A stretch of DNA of 11,387 nucleotides from an uncultured Collinsella sp. (lineage in GTDB: Bacteria; Actinomycetota; Coriobacteriia; Coriobacteriales; Coriobacteriaceae), in contig CALHWR010000102.1 of assembly GCA_938036665.1 (NCBI GenBank), forward strand, positions 1 through 11,387, in the 5' to 3' direction. Positions within the stretch are counted from its first letter, which is position 1, and each line of letters begins with the position of its first letter. Both the position numbers and the translations under genes were made by a program. Below the pieces are notes generated by a model. The model searched no databases, was not told the origin of the DNA, and saw nothing but the letters and a program-made list of their open reading frames with translations. Positions 1-6,440 of this stretch are shown piece after piece.

Positions 1-888
1 GGTGGTGGTGGAGTTCAAAACGACGGTGTAGATCTCGTCGCCATCGCGGTTGTAGGCACCCGTAAAGCAATAGCCTGCATCATCGGTGGTGCCGGTCTTG
101 CCACCGATGTTGCCATCTTGGCCTAGCAAATAGTTATGCGTGTCCATGGAATGCGAATGGTCGGTGCCGTCGGCGCCCGTGACCTCGATCCAGGAATCTT
201 CGCTCGCTACGACCTCGCGGATCGTGTCGTTTTTCATGGCCTCCTGCATCATCAGCGCTACGTCGTGTGCGGTTGAGTGCATATCGCCAGCCCACTCATC
301 AAAGTCCAGACCATGCGGGTTTTCAAAAAGCGTGCCGGTGCAACCGAGCTTCTTAGCGCGCTCGTTCATGGCTTTCACAAATGTTGCCTCGGCGTCTTTG
401 GTCTTAGGGTCGATCTTCTTGCCCACATATTCGGCGAGCACGATGGCGGCGTCGTTGCCCGAGGGAATCATCAGGCCGCGCAGTGCCTGCTTCACGGTGA
501 GCTCGTCGCCTTCGAGTAGGCCGGCTGTTGAATTGCCCACGGTGGCTGCGGCGTTGCTCACCGTGACCTTCTCGTCCATCTTGCAATTCTCGACGGTTAG
601 GATTGCGGTCATGACCTTGGTGATCGAGGCAATCTTGACCTGCTCATCGGCGCCGCGGGCATAGTAGACGGTGCCGTCTTTGCCCATGACGAGGGCATTG
701 GTCGCATCGATATCGGGCAGGTTTTCGGCCGTGATGCCGCGCGCATCGGCGGTTTTGCCGCAAACATTGTCGGTCGTGAGTACTTGGGCGCCGGCGACGG
801 TGGGCACGCCAGCGGCAAGGGCGATAGCGCAGACAAAGCCGGCGGCAAGCTGGGCTGAGCGCTTTGCAAAAGAGGTGAGGGACTTCAC
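1..888 (-). CDS. D-alanyl-D-alanine carboxypeptidase (PBP5/DacA-like, peptidase S11), 3' end cut by window
   Basis: This is a secreted serine D,D-carboxypeptidase that removes the terminal D-Ala from peptidoglycan pentapeptides outside the membrane. Its 296 visible codons contain all three penicillin-binding motifs in order: SITK at residues 88-91 (catalytic Ser88 and Lys91), SGN at 143-145 and KTG at 264-266. The N-terminus has basic residues, a hydrophobic run (about residues 13-30) and a likely signal peptidase site after AGA near residue 34. The C-terminal part, which in this family usually carries a beta domain and membrane anchor, lies beyond position 1. I chose the GTG at 888 because a TATACT -10-like box (933-928) lies just upstream and would exclude the in-frame ATG at 957. 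No strong Shine-Dalgarno is visible, so the start is uncertain. It is divergent from the VanRS-like pair, which suggests a regulatory link. Confidence 0.9.
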   Translation of the reverse strand, partial: MKSLTSFAKRSAQLAAGFVCAIALAAGVPTVAGAQVLTTDNVCGKTADARGITAENLPDIDATNALVMGKDGTVYYARGADEQVKIASITKVMTAILTVENCKMDEKVTVSNAAATVGNSTAGLLEGDELTVKQALRGLMIPSGNDAAIVLAEYVGKKIDPKTKDAEATFVKAMNERAKKLGCTGTLFENPHGLDFDEWAGDMHSTAHDVALMMQEAMKNDTIREVVASEDSWIEVTGADGTDHSHSMDTHNYLLGQDGNIGGKTGTTDDAGYCFTGAYNRDGDEIYTVVLNSTTT

Positions 889-927
889 GGATTTCGCTTT
901 CGACGGGATGGTCTCTTCTGGAACTAG

Positions 928-956
928 AGTATATCGTTTGCCGGCGTCGGCGATCA
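928..956 (-). promoter_or_regulatory. Possible promoter of the carboxypeptidase gene
   Basis: Read on the minus strand, TATACT (933-928) matches the sigma-A -10 consensus at five of six positions and lies about 40 bases before the chosen GTG. The best -35 at 17 bases spacing is only TGATCG (956-951), so this is a weak prediction. It is useful mainly because it argues for the GTG start rather than the upstream ATG. Confidence 0.35.
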
Positions 957-1004
957 TCGCGTGCGTGCGTGGCCCACATCCGCGCCCGAACGGGCACAAG
1001 GGTG

Positions 1005-1020
1005 CTTAAGGCCGACTTAA
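1005..1020. promoter_or_regulatory. CTTAA direct repeat with 11-base period, candidate response-regulator site
   Basis: CTTAA occurs at 1005-1009 and again at 1016-1020, separated by GGCCGA. OmpR-family regulators commonly bind two direct half-sites about 11 bases apart. The repeat lies in the divergent spacer between the carboxypeptidase gene and the VanR-like regulator gene, where an autoregulatory site would be expected. The half-sites are short, so chance is possible. Confidence 0.3.
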
Positions 1021-1059
1021 TCACCAACGCTTGTTGTGTGTGGCATGCGTCCCCTCGGG

Positions 1060-1082
1060 CATAATGGAGCGCGAGAGGAGCA
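1060..1082 (+). promoter_or_regulatory. Possible -10 box and strong ribosome binding site of the VanR-like gene
   Basis: CATAAT at 1060-1065 resembles a -10 element, but no good -35 sits at 16-18 bases spacing (TTGTTG at 1031 is too far away). The GAGAGGAG stretch directly after it is a strong Shine-Dalgarno for the ATG at 1086. The promoter part is tentative and the ribosome binding site is secure. Confidence 0.35.
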
Positions 1083-1085
1083 CGC

Positions 1086-1781
1086 ATGAACGAGCGCATT
1101 TTGGTAGTTGATGACGAGAAGGCCATCGCCGACTTGGTTGGTATCTACCTTACAAAAGAGGGCTTTGATGTCCAGATTGCCTATAGCGGGGCCGATGCTG
1201 CCAAGGCAATCCTGGAGCAGGAGTTCGATCTGGCACTGTTGGATGTCATGCTGCCCGATATCGATGGCTTTGAGCTACTGCGTACGATCCGTTCCGGCCA
1301 TACCTATCCTGTGATCATGCTGACGGCGCGCGATGCCCAGCAAGACAAGATCGAGGGCCTTTCGCTTGGCGCGGACGATTACGTGGTTAAGCCGTTCCGT
1401 CCGCTGGAGCTCATCGCGCGCGTGCACGCTCAGCTTCGTCGCTACACCAGCTACGGTAGCCGCTCGCAGGCGGCCGAGTCGCCGACCATCCAGCTCGACG
1501 GCCTGGAGATCAACCGCGATGCTCGTTCCGTAACGGTGGACGGTGCACCGGTTCGCCTCACGCCCATCGAGTATTCCATCTTGCTGTATCTGGTTGAGCA
1601 TCGCGGCAGCGTGGTAGCCGTGGAGGATCTGTTCCGCGCGGTGTGGAACGAGGATTTTATGCCCGGCTCCAACAATACGGTGATGGTGCACATTCGCCAC
1701 CTGCGCGAAAAGATTGGCGACGACGCTCAAAAGCCGCGCTTTATCAAAAACGTCTGGGGCGTCGGCTACATAATCGAATAG
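1086..1781 (+). CDS. VanR-like response regulator, OmpR/PhoB family
   Basis: This is a 231-residue DNA-binding response regulator. The receiver domain (about residues 3-115) has the acidic pair Asp9/Asp10, the phospho-acceptor Asp53 in the LLDVMLPD motif, the switch residue Thr80 and the conserved Lys102 before Pro-Phe. A winged-helix DNA-binding domain fills about residues 133-229 and ends in the usual NVWGVGYII motif. Length and layout are standard for the family. The N-terminal motif ILVVDDEKAIADLV and the partner kinase resemble VanR/VanS of glycopeptide resistance clusters and their many housekeeping relatives. The start is supported by a GAGAGGAG Shine-Dalgarno. The kinase gene begins about 25 bases downstream, so the two form an operon. 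There is no vanHAX in view, so a resistance role should not be assumed. The adjacent divergent D,D-carboxypeptidase gene is a plausible target. Confidence 0.93.
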   Translation: MNERILVVDDEKAIADLVGIYLTKEGFDVQIAYSGADAAKAILEQEFDLALLDVMLPDIDGFELLRTIRSGHTYPVIMLTARDAQQDKIEGLSLGADDYVVKPFRPLELIARVHAQLRRYTSYGSRSQAAESPTIQLDGLEINRDARSVTVDGAPVRLTPIEYSILLYLVEHRGSVVAVEDLFRAVWNEDFMPGSNNTVMVHIRHLREKIGDDAQKPRFIKNVWGVGYIIE

Positions 1782-1806
1782 CGCCTTTGATGGTGGGGAA
1801 GTGGAT

Positions 1807-3045
1807 ATGACAAAAGACGATAGGCAGGCATTCGAGGTGCCCGATCGACTCTTTGAATACGTACGGGCAGTCGTCGACAACCGCGCGCTTGCGACGGTGC
1901 TGCTCTTTTTGCTGAGCCTGCTGCTGATTGGCATCGACAACATCGCCGGAGTCTTAGCGGTGCTGCTTGTCGGCTTTTTGCTGATCGATCGATTCGAAAT
2001 CGTGCGCCGTTGCGTGGTGATTGGCGGTGCCGCGTGGGCCATGACGTTGGCGATTGGCGCCATGGCGCTCGGCGGCATCGAAGGGCCAGTGCTGTTCGAT
2101 GCCGGCTTTGTATTCAACATGCTTGGCTTTGTGCTGGCGCTTGCCGTGTGCGTGCTGTTCTTTTGCGGCCGCGCCCTGTACTACCATGGCTACGAGCAGG
2201 GCGAGCAGCATGCCGATTGTGTGCTGGCCGCTCGTATTCAAGATCGCCTGATCGATCACCCCGACACCTGGGATAACATCGACGGCGACTTCTTGGAGGT
2301 CGAGGGCGCCCTTAACCGCGTGCGTGACCGTGAGCGCAAGGTGCAGCAAGCTCTGCGTGACGAGTCGCATCGCAAGGACGATTTGGTCACGTACTTGGCA
2401 CATGACCTACGCACCCCGCTTGCCAGTGTGGTGGGCTATCTTTCGCTGCTGCAAGAGGCTCCTGAGCTGCCGGTTGAGCAACGTGCGCGCTTTACGGGCG
2501 TGGCACTCGACAAGGCGCACCGGCTCGATGCGCTCATCGAGGAGTTCTTCGATATCACGCGCTTTGACTTCCACGATATCGTGCTCACGCGCGGCTATGT
2601 TGATCTGGGGTTGCTGCTGGCTCAGGTGGCTGACGAGTTCTATCCCATCCTCAACGAGCAGCATAAGGAAGCCCAAGTTGATATTCGCGAGGACCTGACG
2701 GTGCTCGTGGATGGCGACAAGATGGCCCGCGTGTTCAACAACATCATGAAAAACGCCGTCGCCTATAGCTACGAGGGCTCGACCATCACGATTGAGGCCA
2801 GGCGCCAAGACGATGGTGGCGTGCGCGTGCGCTTTATCAATCAGGGCGATCCTATCCCTGCGGCTAAGCTCAAGGTAATCTTTGAGAAGTTCTATCGCCT
2901 GGATGCGGCGCGTGCGACCAATCGCGGTGGTGCCGGTTTGGGCCTTGCTATTGCCAAGGAGATCATCGCGGCACACGGCGGTACCGTTGCATGTGAATCG
3001 ACGCCCGAACACACGATATTCACCATCGAGCTGCCCGCCGCATAG
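1807..3045 (+). CDS. VanS-like membrane sensor histidine kinase
   Basis: This is the likely kinase partner of the preceding regulator. The N-terminal region holds about four hydrophobic segments (roughly residues 28-43, 46-60, 70-90 and 101-121) with very short connecting loops, so there is no sizeable extracellular sensor domain. A cytoplasmic linker (about 125-190) leads to the dimerisation helix with the H-box AHDLRTPL and phospho-acceptor His199. The ATPase domain shows the N-box with Asn316, an F-box (FEKFYRL) and the G2 box beginning at Gly374. The H-box region, with LDKAHRLDALIEEFFDITRF after it, is typical of VanS-like kinases. I chose ATG 1807 because GGGGAA (1795-1800) lies six bases before it. 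A GTG two codons upstream (1801) would leave no spacing to that site. The small loops suggest sensing within or close to the membrane, which is inference. Confidence 0.92.
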   Translation: MTKDDRQAFEVPDRLFEYVRAVVDNRALATVLLFLLSLLLIGIDNIAGVLAVLLVGFLLIDRFEIVRRCVVIGGAAWAMTLAIGAMALGGIEGPVLFDAGFVFNMLGFVLALAVCVLFFCGRALYYHGYEQGEQHADCVLAARIQDRLIDHPDTWDNIDGDFLEVEGALNRVRDRERKVQQALRDESHRKDDLVTYLAHDLRTPLASVVGYLSLLQEAPELPVEQRARFTGVALDKAHRLDALIEEFFDITRFDFHDIVLTRGYVDLGLLLAQVADEFYPILNEQHKEAQVDIREDLTVLVDGDKMARVFNNIMKNAVAYSYEGSTITIEARRQDDGGVRVRFINQGDPIPAAKLKVIFEKFYRLDAARATNRGGAGLGLAIAKEIIAAHGGTVACESTPEHTIFTIELPAA

Positions 3046-3055
3046 CTAGCGTGCC

Positions 3056-3073
3056 CTTACAAACACTTGACAA
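3056..3073 (+). promoter_or_regulatory. Pho-box-like direct repeat overlapping a TTGACA box upstream of pstB
   Basis: CTTACAA (3056-3062) and TTGACAA (3067-3073) share five of seven bases and are separated by ACAC, giving an 11-base period. This is the architecture of PhoB/PhoP sites, in which 7-base direct repeats are separated by about four bases. The second half also contains a perfect TTGACA -35 hexamer (3067-3072), though the best -10 near it (TATGAG, 3088-3093) is only 15 bases away. Position upstream of pstB makes phosphate control plausible. Confidence 0.4.
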
Positions 3074-3106
3074 TGTGCTCACGTGCGTATGAGCCGCGAT
3101 TCCTAC

Positions 3107-3135
3107 TATCGATACTGCTGAATTGATATCGATAT
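3107..3135. repeat. Two TATCGATA palindromes 20 bases apart in the pstB leader
   Basis: The perfect palindrome TATCGATA occurs at 3107-3114 and at 3127-3134, the second within the longer palindrome ATATCGATAT (3126-3135). The spacing of 20 bases is close to two DNA helical turns, as for cooperative binding of two dimers. The second copy ends right at the pstB Shine-Dalgarno. It could be an operator or a chance AT-rich pattern. Confidence 0.35.
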
Positions 3136-3142
3136 GGAGGTG
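3135..3142 (+). promoter_or_regulatory. pstB: Ribosome binding site fixing the pstB start
   Basis: TGGAGGTG here is a near-perfect Shine-Dalgarno lying about seven bases before ATG 3149. An in-frame ATG at 3134 overlaps this site and would give only five extra residues, so ATG 3149 is preferred. Confidence 0.75.
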
Positions 3143-3148
3143 TGCGGT

Positions 3149-4024
3149 ATGACGGCTGCTGCGGCTGTGGAGCCCACGGAGCTTGAAGAACTCATGGAAG
3201 CGCAGGCCGAGGCCGCGCATGAGCGCGAGGTTGGGGATGCGACTCGCCCCACGGCAGAGGGTCTTGCCGCCTCGCCGACGCGCATCGACGTCGAGGGCAT
3301 CGACCTGTTCTATGGCGACCACCATGCGCTCAAGGACGTGAATATCAAGATCCGCGACAAGCAGATCACCTCGTTCATCGGGCCTTCGGGCTGCGGAAAG
3401 TCCACGTTGCTGCGCTGCTTTAACCGCATGAACGACGGCATCAAGGATTGCCGCATCGAGGGCAAGATTGCGCTCGATGGTCAAGATATCCTGGGCGATT
3501 GCGACATCTGCCGTTTGCGCCAGCGCGTGGGCATGGTGTTCCAACGCCCCAACCCATTTCCCATGAGCATCTACGACAACGTCGCCTACGGTCCTCGTGG
3601 TATGGGTGTGCGCGACCGCGCCGTGCTCGATGAGCTGGTCGAGGACTCCCTGCGTCGCGCTGCCCTGTGGGACGAGGTCAAGGACAAGCTCAAAGAGTCA
3701 GGCCTGGGTCTTTCGGGTGGACAGCAGCAGCGCCTGTGCATCGCCCGCGCACTTGCCGTGCAGCCCGACATTCTGCTGATGGACGAGCCGACCTCGGCAC
3801 TCGACCCTGTGTCGACGTTGGTGGTGGAGCAGCTGGCCTGCGAGCTCAAGGAGACCTGCACGCTGGTGGTCGTGACGCACAACATGCAGCAGGCCGCGCG
3901 TATTTCCGATTCGGTTGCGTTCTTTTTGCTGGGTGAGCTGGTGGAGCACGCGCCCACCGCGCAACTCTTCAAGAATCCGTCCGATCCGCGCACCGCGGAT
4001 TATTTGACGGGGCGTTTTGGCTGA
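3149..4024 (+). CDS. pstB: Phosphate ABC transporter ATP-binding protein PstB
   Basis: This is the cytoplasmic ATPase that powers high-affinity phosphate import through the PstC/PstA permease. Its 291 residues contain Walker [10 protein letters not shown] (78-86), the PstB-typical Q-loop [10 protein letters not shown], the signature LSGGQQQR (188-195), Walker B with Asp212 and Glu213 (ILLMDEP), and switch His244 in VTHNM. The [12 protein letters not shown] start and the C-terminal pattern [18 protein letters not shown] are characteristic of PstB rather than other ABC ATPases. About 44 acidic, Ala/Glu-rich residues precede the domain; usual PstB proteins of about 250-260 residues have a much shorter lead. 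The genes expected next to it (pstS, pstC, pstA, phoU) are absent on both sides. Instead it sits between two two-component systems, about 64 bases before the PhoP-like regulator gene. Confidence 0.95.
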   Translation: MTAAAAVEPTELEELMEAQAEAAHEREVGDATRPTAEGLAASPTRIDVEGIDLFYGDHHALKDVNIKIRDKQITSFIGPSGCGKSTLLRCFNRMNDGIKDCRIEGKIALDGQDILGDCDICRLRQRVGMVFQRPNPFPMSIYDNVAYGPRGMGVRDRAVLDELVEDSLRRAALWDEVKDKLKESGLGLSGGQQQRLCIARALAVQPDILLMDEPTSALDPVSTLVVEQLACELKETCTLVVVTHNMQQAARISDSVAFFLLGELVEHAPTAQLFKNPSDPRTADYLTGRFG

Positions 4025-4031
4025 CGCTGTC

Positions 4032-4058
4032 TTTTACAGGTGCCTTTAGGGTTAAGAT
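4032..4058 (+). promoter_or_regulatory. Possible promoter or regulator site before the PhoP-like gene
   Basis: The 64-base spacer contains TTTTACAGG (4032-4040) and TAAGAT (4053-4058). They resemble -35 and -10 hexamers but are only 14 bases apart, which is too short for a standard promoter. TTTTACAGG recurs upstream of the cps module, so it may instead be a regulator site. Read-through from pstB is equally possible. Confidence 0.25.
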
Positions 4059-4088
4059 GCGGTCATATCGGCCGCAAAGGGGTTCAAC

Positions 4089-4817
4089 ATGATCTATTAC
4101 GTCGAGGACGATGACAACATCAGGGATTTGACAGTCTACGCGCTGCGCAAGCAGGGAATCGAGGCCGAGGGCTTTTCGTGTGATGGCGAGTTTAAAGCTG
4201 CCGTGGCACGACGGGTGCCCGATGCTGTGCTGCTCGATATCATGCTGCCCGACACCGATGGCTTGGCGATTATGCGTCGCCTGCGTGCCGATCGCCTGAC
4301 GGCGACGGTGCCCATCATGATGCTTACCGCCAAGGACACCGAACTCGACAAGGTGATGGCGCTCGATGGCGGTGCCGACGATTACCTGACTAAGCCGTTT
4401 TCGCTCATGGAGCTTGCGAGCCGCTGCCGCGCACTGCTGCGTCGCGGCGGCATGGTCAAGCAGGCGAGTGATGTGCTCAGCGTGGGCGACATCGTGCTCT
4501 CGCCCAGCCATCGCGAGGTGACCGTTGCCGGCGAGCCGCTTAAGCTCACCCTGCGCGAGTTCGACCTGCTCGAGTACCTCATGCGCAAGCCCGGCGTGGT
4601 CTTTACCCGCGAGTCGTTGCTGCAGAGCGTGTGGGGCTGGGACTTCGACGGCGGTTCGCGCACCGTTGACGTGCACGTGCAGACGCTTCGCCAAAAACTG
4701 GGCGAGCATGCCAGCGCCATCGAGACCGTGCGCGGCGTGGGTTATCGCCTGGCCGAGCCTTCTGCCGGTGATGGTGCCGAAGGCGACGACACCGCGGCCA
4801 CCGCATCGGAGGAGTAA
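4089..4817 (+). CDS. phoP: PhoP/PhoB-type response regulator, OmpR family
   Basis: This is a 242-residue transcription regulator. The receiver domain has the acidic cluster Glu6-Asp7-Asp8, phospho-acceptor Asp50 (VLLDIMLPD), switch Thr80 and Lys102 (DDYLTKPF). A winged-helix domain follows at about residues 128-223 and ends in ETVRGVGYRLAEP. The last 20 or so residues are an acidic, Ala/Asp/Glu-rich tail beyond the usual domain end. ATG 4089 is supported by AAAGGGG at 4076-4082, six bases upstream. It lies directly after pstB and is followed three bases after its stop by a PhoR-like kinase, which supports a role in the phosphate-starvation response. Assignment to PhoP rather than to another OmpR-type regulator rests mainly on this context. 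Confidence 0.85.
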   Translation: MIYYVEDDDNIRDLTVYALRKQGIEAEGFSCDGEFKAAVARRVPDAVLLDIMLPDTDGLAIMRRLRADRLTATVPIMMLTAKDTELDKVMALDGGADDYLTKPFSLMELASRCRALLRRGGMVKQASDVLSVGDIVLSPSHREVTVAGEPLKLTLREFDLLEYLMRKPGVVFTRESLLQSVWGWDFDGGSRTVDVHVQTLRQKLGEHASAIETVRGVGYRLAEPSAGDGAEGDDTAATASEE

Positions 4818-4820
4818 CCC

Positions 4821-6245
4821 GTGGTCTTCGCCCCCCAGGGAAAACATACGCTGTCGCACCGCGTTTTTGTGACGATCTTTGTCTGCGCCATGGCGGTTAT
4901 CGTGGCGTTTACGGTGCTGGGTGCGTTCTTTGTGCAAAACACTTTGGCGGATGCCACGAGTGCCAATCTGGCGCAGGAAACTGAGCTCATTGCTGCCGCC
5001 CTCGACGAGCAGCAGGAGCCCATTCCGTTCTTGCGAAGCCTCGATCGCGAGGATCTTCGTATCACGCTGATCAATAAGGACGGATCTGTTGCCTACGACA
5101 ACGAGGCGTCGCCTTCCACACTGCCCAACCATGGCGATCGCCCCGAGGTCATCGAGGCCTTTGAGAGTGGTTTGGGTTCCGCGGAGCGCGCAAGCTCTAC
5201 ACTCGACGAGATTATGCTGTATCGCGCCGTCACCCTTGATAACGGCCAGGTCGTTCGCTTGGCGCAGGCCCAGCCTGGCGTTGCGGCGATTTTGCTGTCG
5301 ATGCTGGCGCCGATGCTGCTTATCGCAGCAGCGGGTGCAGTACTCTCGTTTTTTATGGCGCGCCGTGAGTCCTGTGCCATCATCGCGCCGTTACAAGAGG
5401 TGGATTTGGATCACCCACGCCGTAGCTATGAGCACGCCTATGCCGAGATGGTTCCCATGCTTGAGCGCATCGAGTCGCAGCGCCAGGAACTCAAGCGCCA
5501 AATGGCGGTGCTAGCGGACAACGACCGTATGCGCCGCGAGTTCACGGCGAATATCACCCATGAGCTCAAGACGCCGCTTACGGCGATTTCGGGCTATGCC
5601 GAGCTCATCGCAAATGGCATGGTCGAGGGCGAGGACGACCTGCGCAACTTTGGCGGTCGCATCTATCGTGAGGCGGGCCGCTTGGCAGCGCTTGTCAACG
5701 ACATCCTTACGCTGTCTAACTTGGACGAGGCCGAACGTGCGACTGAAGGCGAGGCAGTGCCCATTGGTTCCACGGAGCCTATTGAGCTCTCGCGTGCGAT
5801 CTACGCGGTTGAGCAGCGTCTTGAACAGGTCGCCCGTCAAGCGAATGTGACGATAAGTCATGAGACCAAGCCTGTGGTCATCGAAGGCGTGTCGCGCTTG
5901 ATCGACGAGCTCATCTATAATCTGGCAAGCAACGCCATCCGCTACAATCGACCCGGCGGTACGGTTACGTTGCAGTGCGGCACCAACGACGAAGGCCATC
6001 CGTTCCTCGCTGTCGCCGACACGGGAATCGGTATCGCGCCTGAAGAACAGGGCAAGGTATTTGAGCGGTTCTATCGCGTGGACAAGAGTAGGTCCAAGGC
6101 ACGCGGCGGAACCGGCCTGGGGCTTGCCATTGTCAAGCATGCGGCCCTGTATCATCACGCCACGCTCGATCTGTCGAGCGAGTTGGGCGTGGGAACCACC
6201 ATTACGGTGACGTTTCCCATACAGCAGGAGGAGCCATTCGCATAG
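4821..6245 (+). CDS. phoR: PhoR-like sensor histidine kinase
   Basis: This is a 474-residue membrane kinase, probably pairing with the preceding regulator. It has a first membrane helix at about 14-38, an extracytoplasmic sensor region (about 39-154) with the PAS-like signature LRITLINKDGSVAYDN, and a second helix at about 155-179. After a linker come the H-box (ITHELKTPL, phospho-acceptor His247), the N-box with Asn371, the DTGIGI G1 box, FERFYRVDKSRS and the G2 box starting at Gly429. The layout is that of Bacillus-type PhoR/WalK-related kinases, although no cytoplasmic PAS domain is evident between the second helix and the H-box. The start is a GTG with a perfect GGAGGAG Shine-Dalgarno (4808-4814), six bases upstream and inside the end of the regulator gene, so translation is likely coupled. 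Confidence 0.9.
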   Translation: MVFAPQGKHTLSHRVFVTIFVCAMAVIVAFTVLGAFFVQNTLADATSANLAQETELIAAALDEQQEPIPFLRSLDREDLRITLINKDGSVAYDNEASPSTLPNHGDRPEVIEAFESGLGSAERASSTLDEIMLYRAVTLDNGQVVRLAQAQPGVAAILLSMLAPMLLIAAAGAVLSFFMARRESCAIIAPLQEVDLDHPRRSYEHAYAEMVPMLERIESQRQELKRQMAVLADNDRMRREFTANITHELKTPLTAISGYAELIANGMVEGEDDLRNFGGRIYREAGRLAALVNDILTLSNLDEAERATEGEAVPIGSTEPIELSRAIYAVEQRLEQVARQANVTISHETKPVVIEGVSRLIDELIYNLASNAIRYNRPGGTVTLQCGTNDEGHPFLAVADTGIGIAPEEQGKVFERFYRVDKSRSKARGGTGLGLAIVKHAALYHHATLDLSSELGVGTTITVTFPIQQEEPFA

Positions 6246-6270
6246 CGATACAACATAGATATTGATGTAG

Positions 6271-6314
6271 ACGCCGCATTTGACTTTCGGGTGCGGCGTT
6301 GTTGTGCAATTTTA
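6271..6314 (+). terminator. Terminator-like hairpin after the PhoPR-like operon
   Basis: ACGCCGCA (6271-6278) pairs perfectly with TGCGGCGT (6292-6299) around a 13-base loop. The following bases are T-rich (GTTGTTGTGCAATTTT) rather than a clean T tract. Its position, 26 bases after the kinase stop and before a new promoter region, fits a transcription terminator of moderate strength. Confidence 0.6.
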
Positions 6315-6330
6315 CGATTGCTTCCGACAT

Positions 6331-6393
6331 TTTTACAGGAGAGCCTGTTTCTTATGTATAGAGTTTGGTCTCGGTAAAAAGATGCGATAACAT
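6331..6393 (+). promoter_or_regulatory. Candidate promoters and small hairpin upstream of the cps module
   Basis: Two overlapping sigma-A-like arrangements are visible. One is TTTACA (6332-6337) with TGTATA (6355-6360) at 17 bases. The other is TTGGTC (6365-6370) with TAACAT (6388-6393), also at 17 bases. The first contains TTTTACAGG (6331-6339), also found before the PhoP-like gene, and a small hairpin ACAGG-AGAG-CCTGT (6335-6348) that could be an operator. Either promoter would give a leader of about 40-80 bases. Confidence 0.45.
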
Positions 6394-6440
6394 ACGGACA
6401 GTTTTGTCAATCCGAACTGGGGAAATGAAAGGCAAGCTGC

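Noticed and set aside
140..664. Plus-strand open frame of 174 codons opposite the carboxypeptidase
   Set aside because: The minus strand shows all three penicillin-binding motifs in frame, while the plus frame has Ser/Ala-rich sequence without family features.
1086..3045. Acquired vancomycin resistance locus
   Set aside because: The regulator and kinase are VanRS-like, but no vanH, ligase or vanX gene is present and codon use matches the neighbours.
3969..5132. Minus-strand open frame of 387 codons across the PhoP-like gene and the start of the kinase gene
   Set aside because: It crosses two well-supported genes and its translation is His/Arg/Gln-rich low-meaning sequence typical of an antisense shadow.
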